Assembly (NCBI RefSeq): GCF_034439435.1
Contig: NZ_JAPCKJ010000001.1
Location: 620,001-684,000 of the forward strand
Direction: 5' to 3'
DNA length: 64,000 nt
Source of the DNA: Sarcina sp034439435
GTDB taxonomy: Bacteria; Bacillota; Clostridia; Clostridiales; Clostridiaceae
The position numbers and the translations under genes were made by a program. Shown here piece by piece: positions 52,803-60,902 of the stretch. The notes under the pieces are model-generated. The model did not search any database. It had not been told where the DNA came from and was given only the letters and a program-made list of their open reading frames with translations. Positions within the stretch are counted from its first letter, which is position 1, and the number at the start of each line of letters is the position of its first letter.

Positions 52803-53546
52803 TTAATACACTCCCTTATTTTTCTCAAATACTCTTTTATATTTAATAGTAACTATTAATCCTCCTAAAGCACAAATCCCTACCCATCCTTCAACTAAAA
52901 GTATATTTATTCCTAAACTTGATAGTAATACAACTATAAAATCTACAAGTCCATGAAGTATAATAGCTAAGAATAAATATCTTATCTTATTTTTATTAAT
53001 TCCATATAAGACTATCATTGTTAATCCTATATGAATCATAATTGCAAATATACGTTCAAATCCACCTAGCAAAATATATGGTCCATTTGAATATAAAATA
53101 TTTAAAACACTTTCATTCCCTTTAGAAATTACTATAAATAAATTTTGCAAACTAGCCATTCCTAATAAAAGCATAGCTTCTATCCCTCCATGACCAATTC
53201 CAAAAGCAATTCCATCTATCCACCTTCTATTATTCTTTAAAGCTATTTTAAACCCTAAGTATCTTCCTACCTCTTCAAATACCCCTGCTGTTAATCCAAG
53301 AAATATCATAACTATCACTGGATAAAACGTAGACATCTCCATATACCAATCCATCTTGCTTATTACATTGTTCAGAAGAGGTATTCTAAGAATCATTTGA
53401 GATATGAAAAATACTAACATCCCTATAAAATATGGCTTTACACATCTATTCTTTTTTCTTATAAAATAAACCAAAGCTCCTATTGGTATTCCAAAACTGA
53501 TTATTATATTGATTAAAAGATATATAATTATACTTGCTGATTCCAT
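52803..53546 (-). CDS. YhfC-family intramembrane metalloprotease
   Basis: 247 aa polytopic protein with about seven hydrophobic helices. Conserved motifs on the membrane plane, 'FEEVGRYLGF' (Glu91-Glu92, Arg95), 'GIGHGGIEA' (His119, Glu123) and a late 'LHGLVDF' (His198), fit the YhfC/CAAX-protease-like (ABI) superfamily, in which Glu and His pairs form the catalytic site. Substrate unknown. Start ATG 53546, 8 nt after TAGGGG. Between histidine kinase and lipoprotein genes; 2 nt from the latter. It could process a signal peptide or a membrane sensor for the adjacent two-component system. Confidence 0.75.
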   Translation of the reverse strand: MESASIIIYLLINIIISFGIPIGALVYFIRKKNRCVKPYFIGMLVFFISQMILRIPLLNNVISKMDWYMEMSTFYPVIVMIFLGLTAGVFEEVGRYLGFKIALKNNRRWIDGIAFGIGHGGIEAMLLLGMASLQNLFIVISKGNESVLNILYSNGPYILLGGFERIFAIMIHIGLTMIVLYGINKNKIRYLFLAIILHGLVDFIVVLLSSLGINILLVEGWVGICALGGLIVTIKYKRVFEKNKGVY

Positions 53547-53557
53547 ATAACACACCC

Positions 53558-54871
53558 CTAATTATTAATTGGAATAATTATATTAACTTTAAACTCTCTA
53601 TCATCAAAATCTATTCTCATGTTTCCCTCATACTTTTCTAAAGCTCTACTTACATTTTCTAATCCAAATCCACTATGATTCTTCTTAGTGCTCTTAAAAA
53701 AATTCTTATCTTTTTGAGGCTTATTCCTTAGCGAATTTATAATATTGATAATTATAAAGTTATTAAAAGAATCTATCTTTAATGTTATTTTCTTTTCCTT
53801 CTCTACTAAGCTTGTCTCATCAATAGCATTATCTAATAGATTTGCAAAAATAGTTGTTAAATCAATATCCTTAATAAATTCTAAATCTATCTCTCCAACC
53901 TTACAGATAAAATCAATGTTATATTTATTAGCTTTAATCATCTTATCGTTTATTATAAGATTTAAAGTTCTATGTTCTGCATATTGTTTTTGAGAGAACT
54001 TTTCTAAAAGTTTATACATATCATCAGTATATGTTTTTCCTTTATCACACTGCTCTGATTTATATAAATTTTCTATTGTCTGAAGGTGATTTTTAATATC
54101 ATGAATTACTTTTCTAGAATTTTTATAGTTATTTTCTAAAGAAGAGTAATATTCATACTGAATTCTAGATTGTTCTTCATAAAGTATCAACTTACTTTTA
54201 AGCTCATTATTCTTTGATATTGACTCAAATATATTAGTAATGAATATGTTCAAAATAATTATGGATAATATATTCACCATAATCCAAAGCATATCACTAA
54301 GTCCTATATAAGTCTGAAGGTACATCATTAAAGTCATTATATATATAATACTAAATAGTGGCATGACTAAGAAATTAAAATACTGAACCTTTGTTATCTT
54401 TTTAATATTTTTATTTTTAAAGTATATTATAAATAATCTTGAAATTCCTAAGTAGGAAAACTGAATAACCAGTGATAATGTACTAATATAAATTATTGGA
54501 CTATAAAAATAAATTGCAAAACGAGCACAAGCAAGGTTAAATAATAAACTAACAACACTTTGAGTTATTAGCAAGGCTACTACATAAATTGAATAATAAA
54601 TTATAGCTATCTTTTCTCTATTGTATAAAAAATACCCTATCGATACTGTTCCTAAAAAAGTTACTCCTAAAGTAATCAATCCATCGGCTAAAATTATATT
54701 TACGCCAAACAAACTAACAGTAAATATAATATATGCTATTACATATACGTACTTTGGATAAAACTTATTTCTTTTAAATCTACCTAAAAAATCAAATATT
54801 ATAAAAGTAGAAAAAAATCCTAATAAAAGATTTATTAAACTAGCTAAAATCTCAATTGAACTATTCACCAT
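53558..54871 (-). CDS. GHKL-type sensor histidine kinase (AgrC/VirS-like)
   Basis: 437 aa. About six N-terminal transmembrane helices (about 5-215), no large extracellular domain, then a coiled coil and the HPK10-type kinase core: H-box 'HDIKNHLQ' (His257), N-box 'FANLLDNAIDE' (about 342-352) and G-box 'SGFGLENV' (about 410). This architecture is that of peptide-sensing kinases such as AgrC and VirS. Start ATG 54871 follows AAGGTGG. It is 10 nt behind its response regulator. The input may be a peptide or envelope signal; the YhfC protease next to it could be involved. Confidence 0.85.
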   Translation of the reverse strand: MVNSSIEILASLINLLLGFFSTFIIFDFLGRFKRNKFYPKYVYVIAYIIFTVSLFGVNIILADGLITLGVTFLGTVSIGYFLYNREKIAIIYYSIYVVALLITQSVVSLLFNLACARFAIYFYSPIIYISTLSLVIQFSYLGISRLFIIYFKNKNIKKITKVQYFNFLVMPLFSIIYIMTLMMYLQTYIGLSDMLWIMVNILSIIILNIFITNIFESISKNNELKSKLILYEEQSRIQYEYYSSLENNYKNSRKVIHDIKNHLQTIENLYKSEQCDKGKTYTDDMYKLLEKFSQKQYAEHRTLNLIINDKMIKANKYNIDFICKVGEIDLEFIKDIDLTTIFANLLDNAIDETSLVEKEKKITLKIDSFNNFIIINIINSLRNKPQKDKNFFKSTKKNHSGFGLENVSRALEKYEGNMRIDFDDREFKVNIIIPINN

Positions 54872-54881
54872 ATCTCCCACC

Positions 54882-55589
54882 TTAAAGTAAAATGCAGCTT
54901 TCTAAAAATATATTTAATTTATCTCTAAAGTAAGTAGCCTTCTTTTGAGATAAAGGAATACTACTTCCATCCATCATGAAAATATCATATCCTTTTATAG
55001 ATTTAACATATAGCAAGTTCACAACAAAACTCTTATGAGGCATAAGAAAATTATACTTTTCCATCATTTCTGCAATATTAGTTATTTTCTCTCTTATCAC
55101 ATATACCTTTTCTTTTGAATGAATATAAACCTTTCTATCCAAATATTCAAAGTAATATATATCCTTTAGCTCTAATTGTAATACTCCTTCTGTAGTAACA
55201 AACTTTATGCTTTCTTCACCTTTCTCTTCTTTTAAATAAGAAACTACCTCCCTTAATTGCTTATGTATCTCTAATTCATCTACTGGCTTATTTAAATATC
55301 CAAATGCATGCACTTGAAAAGCTAAATTTGTATAATCAGTATAACTTGTTATATATATTATTTTTACTGATTTATCATATTCTCTTATTCTTTTAGCTGT
55401 TTCAATCCCATCCATATTAGGCATGTCAATATCTAAAAATATTAAATCAAACTTATTCTTCTCTTTTATAAGTTCTTCTCCACTACAATAAGTAGTTATT
55501 TCATATCTAATTTCTTCAAAACTTTCTATATAACTTTTAGTTTTTTCGATAATAGATTTATCATCATCACATATCCCAATTCTTATCAT
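54882..55589 (-). CDS. LytTR-family response regulator (AgrA/VirR-like)
   Basis: 235 aa. The receiver domain has the acidic pocket 'CDDD' (7-10), phospho-Asp53 in 'FLDIDMP', Thr/Ser in 'YITSYTDY' and Lys in 'LNKPV'. The C-terminal LytTR DNA-binding domain (about 130-230) reads 'YYFEYLDRKVYIH', 'FLMPHKSFVVNLLYVKSI', 'SIPLSQKKA'. LytTR regulators bind paired direct repeats upstream of targets. Start at ATG 55589; the ATG 12 nt upstream lies inside the GGAGAG site. First gene of the cassette. Confidence 0.88.
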   Translation of the reverse strand: MIRIGICDDDKSIIEKTKSYIESFEEIRYEITTYCSGEELIKEKNKFDLIFLDIDMPNMDGIETAKRIREYDKSVKIIYITSYTDYTNLAFQVHAFGYLNKPVDELEIHKQLREVVSYLKEEKGEESIKFVTTEGVLQLELKDIYYFEYLDRKVYIHSKEKVYVIREKITNIAEMMEKYNFLMPHKSFVVNLLYVKSIKGYDIFMMDGSSIPLSQKKATYFRDKLNIFLESCILL

Positions 55590-55639
55590 AGATCTCTCCA
55601 TCGGTGTAATTTCTAAATTTTGTATCCTAGATTATTTAA

Positions 55640-55668
55640 ATTATATATCCATGAAAATACTATTACAA
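55640..55668 (-). promoter_or_regulatory. Promoter of the two-component cassette
   Basis: Minus-strand TTGTAA (55663-55668) and TATAAT (55640-55645), exactly 17 bp apart, downstream of the cdsA terminator. The cassette is thus transcribed independently of the core operon. No clear LytTR repeat was found by eye. Confidence 0.65.
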
Positions 55669-55745
55669 TACGAAGTGCATAAGGTATAGTTTTTTTTACA
55701 TAAAATACAGATTTTATTAATAAGTATAAATTTTTGCATAAAAAA

Positions 55746-55771
55746 AATGCTTTAGAAAAATCTAAAGCATT
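55746..55771 (-). terminator. Terminator of the rpsB-to-cdsA operon
   Basis: 11-bp stem (55746-55756 with 55761-55771), AAAA loop, then eight Ts on the minus strand. It overlaps the cdsA stop codon. Confidence 0.85.
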
Positions 55772-56564
55772 AAATTTTTAATACAAGTGTTAAATAGAAG
55801 AATACTATTGTTCCAGCAAATAATATACTGTCAAATCTATCAAGTATTCCACCATGTCCTGGTATTAAGTTACTGTAGTCTTTTATTCCTGCATATCTCT
55901 TTATTGATGAAGCAACTAAATCACCAAATTGACAGAATACTCCACATAATATACCTATTATGAAATAATGATATATTGGTATTAAAGAGAAACTATTTGA
56001 TATTAATATACCAAAAATTCCACAAGCTAGTGTACTTCCTATTATACCTCCTATAGATCCTTCTATAGTTTTCTTAGGACTAACCTTTGGACATAATTTG
56101 TGTTTTCCTAAAAATCTTCCTGAATAGTATGCTGCAGTATCACAAAGCCATGATGATAGGAATATTAACCAAACTAGGTATTGTCCACCATTTTTGCTGT
56201 TTACTAAATATATGAAGCTAAAGAAAACGCCAACATATATAAAACCTAAAATTGTTACTGCTACATCAATAAAAGTATATTCAATGTCTAGTATTGGAAC
56301 ACATAGTAAAATAAAAGTTCCTATTATAATTAAAAATGATAACACTTCAAAATTATTTGAAGTTAAGTAGTATAATATTAAAAGAATATATCCTGCTATA
56401 GATATAGGCTTCATTTTTGCTACTTTAACAGTCTTATAATATTCATATAACCCTGCTAGAGATAAAGCAATTGTAAAACACTTAAGCCAAATACCGCCTA
56501 AAAATATAAAGGCAATAAACGGCGCCATAATAAGTGCACCTAAATATCTGCTATTGGATTTCAC
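55770..56564 (-). CDS. cdsA: Phosphatidate cytidylyltransferase
   Basis: 264 aa integral membrane enzyme making CDP-diacylglycerol from phosphatidate and CTP, the precursor for PgsA. About seven to eight helices. The family signature near the C-terminus, 'KRYAGIKDYSNLIPGHGGILDRFDS', is complete. Start at GTG 56564, 5 nt after GAGGTGA; the longer frame to 56573 includes that site. Nine nt behind uppS, so coupled. Followed by a terminator, unlike the usual cdsA-dxr continuation. Confidence 0.95.
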   Translation of the reverse strand: MKSNSRYLGALIMAPFIAFIFLGGIWLKCFTIALSLAGLYEYYKTVKVAKMKPISIAGYILLILYYLTSNNFEVLSFLIIIGTFILLCVPILDIEYTFIDVAVTILGFIYVGVFFSFIYLVNSKNGGQYLVWLIFLSSWLCDTAAYYSGRFLGKHKLCPKVSPKKTIEGSIGGIIGSTLACGIFGILISNSFSLIPIYHYFIIGILCGVFCQFGDLVASSIKRYAGIKDYSNLIPGHGGILDRFDSILFAGTIVFFYLTLVLKI

Positions 56565-56581
56565 TAAAATCACCTCAATAT

Positions 56582-57343
56582 TTATTTAATTCCACCAAAT
56601 CTTCTATCCCTATTTTGGTAATCAAAAATAGCTTTTCTTAAATCTTCTCCATTAAAGTCTGGCCAGTTAATTTGAGAATACCAAAACTCTGAATAAGCAC
56701 ATTGCCATAATAAAAAATTACTAAGTCTTTGTTCTCCACTTGGTCTTATTATAAGATCTGGATCTGGTATCCCTTTAGTATAAAGATAATCATTAAACAT
56801 AGTTTCATTTACATCCTCTATGCTTATTTTGCCCGCTTGAACATCTTCTATTACAGATTTCATACCTCTAATTATTTCATTTCTTCCACCGTAATTTAAA
56901 GCTAGAGTTAAAACTACTCCATTATTATTTGCAGTTTTTTCAATAGCACCTAATATAGCCTTTTTAGGCTCTTCAGGAAACTTGGACAAATCTCCAATAG
57001 TTTTAACCTTCACTCCATTTTTATGTAGTTCTTCAATTTCATTTTTTATAAATTCAACAACTAATTTCATAAGAGCATTAACTTCTTCTTCTGGTCTTTT
57101 CCAATTTTCAGTGGAGAAAGCATATAAAGTTAAGTATTTAACTCCTAACTTATCACATTCTTTTACAATAGTTTTTATAGTTTTGACACCAGCTCTATGT
57201 CCCATAGTTCTTGGAAGCCCTCTTTTTTTTGCCCATCTTCCATTACCGTCCATTATTATGGCAATATGTTTTGGCATTTTATCTTCTATTAGAACTATTT
57301 CTTCTGAATCATCATTTCCTTTTTTACTAAAAAAATCTAACAT
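56582..57343 (-). CDS. uppS: Undecaprenyl diphosphate synthase
   Basis: 253 aa cis-prenyltransferase making the C55 lipid carrier for peptidoglycan. It shows 'IIMDGNGRWA' (29-38, catalytic Asp32), 'GHRAGVKTIKTIV', 'LYAFSTENWKRP' and 'DPDLIIRPSGEQRLSNFLLWQ'. ATG 57343 follows AAGGAGG. It is separated from frr by a terminator-like hairpin and then runs into cdsA. Confidence 0.96.
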   Translation of the reverse strand: MLDFFSKKGNDDSEEIVLIEDKMPKHIAIIMDGNGRWAKKRGLPRTMGHRAGVKTIKTIVKECDKLGVKYLTLYAFSTENWKRPEEEVNALMKLVVEFIKNEIEELHKNGVKVKTIGDLSKFPEEPKKAILGAIEKTANNNGVVLTLALNYGGRNEIIRGMKSVIEDVQAGKISIEDVNETMFNDYLYTKGIPDPDLIIRPSGEQRLSNFLLWQCAYSEFWYSQINWPDFNGEDLRKAIFDYQNRDRRFGGIK

Positions 57344-57380
57344 AGAAGGTTCCTCCTTATAATACCAATTACAAAATAAT

Positions 57381-57407
57381 AAAAACCTGCTAAAGAAGCA
57401 GGTTTTT
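57381..57407 (-). terminator. Terminator between frr and uppS
   Basis: 11-bp stem (57381-57391 with 57397-57407) followed on the minus strand by a T-rich run; it may be partial, since uppS-cdsA follow closely. Confidence 0.7.
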
Positions 57408-57411
57408 AAAA

Positions 57412-57969
57412 TTAAATTGACATAATTTCTTTTTCTTTAGCTGCTACTATATTATCTATTTCTTTAACGAATTTATCTGTTACTTTTTGAACGTCATCTT
57501 CGCCCTTTTTCATTTCATCTTCAGTAAGAGTTCCCTCTTTCTTTAAGTTCTTGATCTTATCATTTGCATCTTTTCTTATAGATCTTATAGCAACTTTAGC
57601 TTGTTCTCCAGCCTTTTTAACATTTTTAACTAAGTTTTTTCTTGTTTCTTCAGTTAATTCTGGAACTAAAAGTCTTATTATTGCACCATCATTATTAGGG
57701 TTTATTCCTAAGTCAGATTTTAATATAGCCTTTTCTATTTCTTTAAGCATTGGCTTTTCCCATGGTGTTACAACTAATAATCTTGGTTCTGGTGATGAAA
57801 CGTTAGCCACTTGATTTAAAGGGCACATGCTTCCATAGTACTCAACTTGTATTCTATCTAACATAGTTGGGTTAGCTCTTCCTGCTTTCATTGTAGCTAA
57901 CTCTGAATTTAAAGCACTTATAGTTTTATTCATTTTCTCTTCTAAATTTTTTAGAACATCTTTAATCAT
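57412..57969 (-). CDS. frr: Ribosome recycling factor
   Basis: 185 aa, standard length. The three-helix bundle with 'LATMKAGRANPTMLDRIQVEYYG', 'VTPWEKPMLKEIEKAI' and 'VAIRSIRKDANDKIK' is diagnostic. It splits post-termination ribosomes together with EF-G. ATG 57969 follows AAGGAGG, 11 nt behind pyrH, the usual pairing. Confidence 0.97.
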   Translation of the reverse strand: MIKDVLKNLEEKMNKTISALNSELATMKAGRANPTMLDRIQVEYYGSMCPLNQVANVSSPEPRLLVVTPWEKPMLKEIEKAILKSDLGINPNNDGAIIRLLVPELTEETRKNLVKNVKKAGEQAKVAIRSIRKDANDKIKNLKKEGTLTEDEMKKGEDDVQKVTDKFVKEIDNIVAAKEKEIMSI

Positions 57970-57980
57970 AAAAATCCTCC

Positions 57981-58694
57981 TTATTTCTTACTTACTATTG
58001 TTCCTATTTTCTCACCTAAAATAGCCCTTTTAATGTTTTCTGGCTGGTCTAAAGCGAAAACTAAGATAGGAATGTCATTGTCCATACAAAGTGATGTTGC
58101 TGTTGAATCCATTACCTGTAATCCTTGCTCAAGTACTTCTATATATGATAACTCATCATATTTTTTTGCATCATCGTATTTATGTGGATCTTTATCATAA
58201 ACTCCGTCAACTTTCTTAGCTAATAATATTATATCAGCTTCAATTTCAGCTGCTCTTAAAGCTGCAGCTGTATCAGTTGAAAAATAAGGGTTTCCTGTTC
58301 CTGCTCCAAATATTACTACTCTGCCTTTTTCTAAGTGTCTCATAGCTCTTCTTCTGATGTATGGCTCTGCTATTTCTTTCATTTCTATAGCAGTTTGTAC
58401 TCTAGTGTCAACACCTAAAGACTCTAATGAATCTTGAAGTGCTAATGCATTTATTGAAGTAGCTAGCATTCCCATATAGTCAGCAGTAGTTCTATCCATA
58501 CCTTCTCCACTTCTACCTCTCCATATGTTTCCGCCACCTACAACAGCACCAACTTCTACGCCCATATCAACAAGCTCTTTTACAGCCTTCGCTATATTCA
58601 TTGCTATGTTGAAATCTATTCCAAAGCCATTTTCTCCTGCTAAAGCTTCGCCTGATAACTTAAGCATAACTCTTTTGTATTTACAAGTTCCCAT
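57981..58694 (-). CDS. pyrH: UMP kinase
   Basis: 237 aa hexameric amino-acid-kinase-fold enzyme phosphorylating UMP to UDP. 'VMLKLSGEALAG' (8-19) opens the domain; 'GAVVGGGNIWRGR', 'AIEMKEIAEPYIRRRAMRHLEKGRVVIFGAGTGNPYFSTDTAA' type motifs and 'DSTATSLCMDNDIPI' follow. ATG 58694 follows GGAGG. Between tsf and frr. Confidence 0.97.
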   Translation of the reverse strand: MGTCKYKRVMLKLSGEALAGENGFGIDFNIAMNIAKAVKELVDMGVEVGAVVGGGNIWRGRSGEGMDRTTADYMGMLATSINALALQDSLESLGVDTRVQTAIEMKEIAEPYIRRRAMRHLEKGRVVIFGAGTGNPYFSTDTAAALRAAEIEADIILLAKKVDGVYDKDPHKYDDAKKYDELSYIEVLEQGLQVMDSTATSLCMDNDIPILVFALDQPENIKRAILGEKIGTIVSKK

Positions 58695-58758
58695 CTCAAA
58701 CCTCCAAAACGCTGAAATTCTCTATTTTTGTTAATTTTTATGTCTATACTCTAAAAAA

Positions 58759-58781
58759 AAGAGAACACATTGTGTTCTCTT
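58759..58781 (-). terminator. Terminator between tsf and pyrH
   Basis: 10-bp stem (58759-58768 with 58772-58781), ATT loop, then eight Ts on the minus strand. Confidence 0.8.
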
Positions 58782-58787
58782 ATGTTA

Positions 58788-59699
58788 TTATTTTCCGCCC
58801 ATTTTAGCTACTTCTTCAGCGAAGTTTTCTTCTTTCTTTTCGATACCTTCTCCTCTTTCGAATCTTACGAATTTGTTGATAGTTATCGGAGAACCTACTT
58901 CTTTAGATTTTTCTTGTAATAACTTAGATATTGACTTGTCGCCATCTTTTACCCAAGCTTGCTCTAAAAGACATACTTCTTTGCAGTACTTCTTAACTCT
59001 TCCCATTACCATCTTATCAACGATGTGCTCTGGTTTACCTTCGTTTAATGCTTGAGCTCTGTATATTTCTTTTTCTTTTTCTAAAGCTTCTTGATCAACA
59101 TCAGCTTCTGATAAGAATAGTGGGTTAGCAGCAGCTATTTGCATACAAACATCTTTAGCAACTTCTGCTAATACAGGTGATGAAGCTTCGCATCCTAACT
59201 CAGCCATAACACCTATTCTTCCACCACCGTGGATGTAGCTTTGAATTAATCCGTTTTCAACAGCGAATCTTTCAAATCTTCTTACGCTCATGTTTTCACC
59301 GATTTTAGCTATTAACTCAGTTAAAACTTCTTGAACAGTTTTGTCTCCGTCTAACTTTTCTGCTAATAACTCTTCTACAGTTGTAACGTTTGAGTTAGCA
59401 ACTAACTCTGCTACTCTTCCAGCGAATCCAATGAACTCTTCGTTTAAAGCAACGAAATCAGTTTCACAGTTGATTTCAACTATTGAACCTTTCTTCATGT
59501 CTTCTGATACATAAGTTTTAACGATACCTTCAGCGGCTACTCTTCCAGCTTTCTTAGCTGCAGCTGCTAATCCTTTTTCTCTTAAAACTTCAACTGCTTT
59601 TTCCATATCTCCATTTGTTTCAGTTAGCGCTTTTTTACAATCCATCATTCCTGCGCCAGTTTTTTCTCTTAACTCTTTAACTGCTTTAGCTGTTATCAT
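58788..59699 (-). CDS. tsf: Elongation factor Ts
   Basis: 303 aa nucleotide exchange factor for EF-Tu. N-terminal UBA-like 'KELREKTGAGMMDCKKALTE', coiled and core domains with 'GSIVEINCETDFVALNEEF' and 'SYIHGGGRIGVMAELG'. The full-length form carries the C-terminal module. ATG 59699 follows AGGAGG. Downstream of rpsB, as in nearly all bacteria. Confidence 0.97.
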   Translation of the reverse strand: MITAKAVKELREKTGAGMMDCKKALTETNGDMEKAVEVLREKGLAAAAKKAGRVAAEGIVKTYVSEDMKKGSIVEINCETDFVALNEEFIGFAGRVAELVANSNVTTVEELLAEKLDGDKTVQEVLTELIAKIGENMSVRRFERFAVENGLIQSYIHGGGRIGVMAELGCEASSPVLAEVAKDVCMQIAAANPLFLSEADVDQEALEKEKEIYRAQALNEGKPEHIVDKMVMGRVKKYCKEVCLLEQAWVKDGDKSISKLLQEKSKEVGSPITINKFVRFERGEGIEKKEENFAEEVAKMGGK

Positions 59700-59724
59700 T
59701 GAAATTCCTCCTGACTATTTAATT

Positions 59725-59761
59725 AAAAGGTAAATGAAGCAGAGAGCTTCATCTACCTTTT
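59725..59761 (-). terminator. Terminator between rpsB and tsf
   Basis: 16-bp stem (59725-59740 with 59746-59761) with one G-U pair on the minus strand, then a weak T-tract. Possibly an attenuating structure that lowers tsf relative to rpsB. Confidence 0.6.
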
Positions 59762-59778
59762 CAGTATTTATGTTAATA

Positions 59779-60480
59779 TTACTCTGCTAATTGCTCGCCT
59801 TGTCTTCCTTCGATTACAGCGTCTGCCATTTTACCAGCTATTAATTTAACTGCTCTTATAGCATCGTCGTTTCCTGGAATTACGTAGTCAACTTCTTCTG
59901 GATCACAGTTAGTATCAACTATAGCTACTACTGGGATTCCTAATATTTTAGCTTCTGCTATTGCATTCTTTTCTTTTCTTGGGTCAACAACGAACATAGC
60001 TCCAACATTTGAAGCATCTAATTCTCTGATTCCACCTAAGTTTCTTTGTAATTTTTCTCTTTCAAGTTTTAACTTGATTACTTCTTTCTTAGGTAAAACG
60101 TCGAATGTTCCGTCTTCTTCCATTTCATTTAATTTGTTTAATCTGTTTATTCTTGTTTTTATAGTTGAGAAGTTAGTTAACATTCCTCCTAACCATCTGT
60201 GGTTAACGAAGTACATGTTTGATCTTTCAGCTTCTTCTTTAACAGCTTCTTGAGCTTGTTTCTTAGTTCCAACGAATATTACGTCTTTACCTGATTCTGA
60301 TACTTCTCTTATAAAGTTGTAAGCTTCTTCAGCTTTCTTTACAGTTTTTTGTAAATCGATTATGTATATACCGTTTCTTTCTGTAAAGATGTAAGGAGCC
60401 ATTTTAGGGTTCCATCTTCTTGTTTGATGTCCGAAATGAACACCAGCTTCTAATAATTGTTTCATTGAAATTACTGACAT
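59779..60480 (-). CDS. rpsB: 30S ribosomal protein S2
   Basis: 233 aa. 'MKQLLEAGVHFGHQTRRWNPKM' opening, 'ERNGIYIIDLQKTV', 'YFVNHRWLGGMLTNFSTI' and 'VVAIVDTNCDPEEVDYVIPGNDDA' are typical S2 motifs. ATG 60480 follows GAGGAGG. First gene of rpsB-tsf-pyrH-frr-uppS-cdsA, driven by the promoter at 60594-60622 through a structured leader. Confidence 0.97.
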   Translation of the reverse strand: MSVISMKQLLEAGVHFGHQTRRWNPKMAPYIFTERNGIYIIDLQKTVKKAEEAYNFIREVSESGKDVIFVGTKKQAQEAVKEEAERSNMYFVNHRWLGGMLTNFSTIKTRINRLNKLNEMEEDGTFDVLPKKEVIKLKLEREKLQRNLGGIRELDASNVGAMFVVDPRKEKNAIAEAKILGIPVVAIVDTNCDPEEVDYVIPGNDDAIRAVKLIAGKMADAVIEGRQGEQLAE

Positions 60481-60525
60481 TATTGTTTCCTCCTCGATTG
60501 GTTATTTCCTCCACTATCTTCTTTA

Positions 60526-60560
60526 CTATAAGCACTACCTAAAGTAGCACCGGCTTATAG
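60526..60560 (-). ncRNA. Structured leader of rpsB (probable S2 autoregulatory element)
   Basis: The rpsB 5' leader folds into a hairpin with an 8-bp base (60526-60533 with 60553-60560) and an upper CTAC/GTAG stem, separated by an internal loop. S2 leaders in other bacteria mediate autoregulation; that role here is inferred from position and structure. Confidence 0.45.
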
Positions 60561-60593
60561 ATTCGATAATGTGTGTATTTTGTTACCTTTGAT

Positions 60594-60622
60594 AGTATAA
60601 CATAGGGTTATAAAAGTATCAA
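60594..60622 (-). promoter_or_regulatory. Promoter of the rpsB operon
   Basis: Minus-strand TTGATA (60617-60622) and TATACT (60594-60599), 17-bp spacing, about 110 nt upstream of the rpsB start codon. Confidence 0.7.
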
Positions 60623-60871
60623 TAAGATTTTTCAAAGTTTTTTATAAAATAAGAATTAATTGCCATCAGACTTTTAACCTAATTCAATTTTCCCTCAAAT
60701 CGTCTATTAATATACTTAAAATAAACTATATATACTATAAATATAATAAAATTTCATTTATTCTTCTTAAATCACTTATGAAACTTTTAAACTAATATTA
60801 ACATGTTAAATTTAATAGTTGTCTTTTTTAATTTATTATTTTATTAAAGTTTAATTATCTAAACAAAAAAT

Positions 60872-60896
60872 AAGGAGATGCTTTACACATCTCCTT
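60872..60896 (-). terminator. Terminator of codY
   Basis: 9-bp stem (60872-60880 with 60888-60896), followed by ATTTTTTG on the minus strand. Confidence 0.8.
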
Positions 60897-60902
60897 CTAT
60901 TT

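Larger units (their letters stand above)
60481..60902 (-). other. rpsB control region and codY 3' spacer (no gene)
   Basis: In this 422-bp gene-free stretch the left third holds the rpsB leader and promoter, and the right end the codY terminator. The middle (about 60625-60865) is AT-rich, with no reading frame or repeat I can support. Confidence 0.6.

Noticed and set aside
54871..55601. The LytTR/kinase pair could be VirR/VirS itself, given similar protein lengths.
   Set aside because: The setting (between cdsA and dxr, followed by a YhfC protease and lipoprotein) does not fit what I recall of the virRS locus, and I cannot match the sequences from memory. I call them only AgrA/VirR-like and AgrC/VirS-like.
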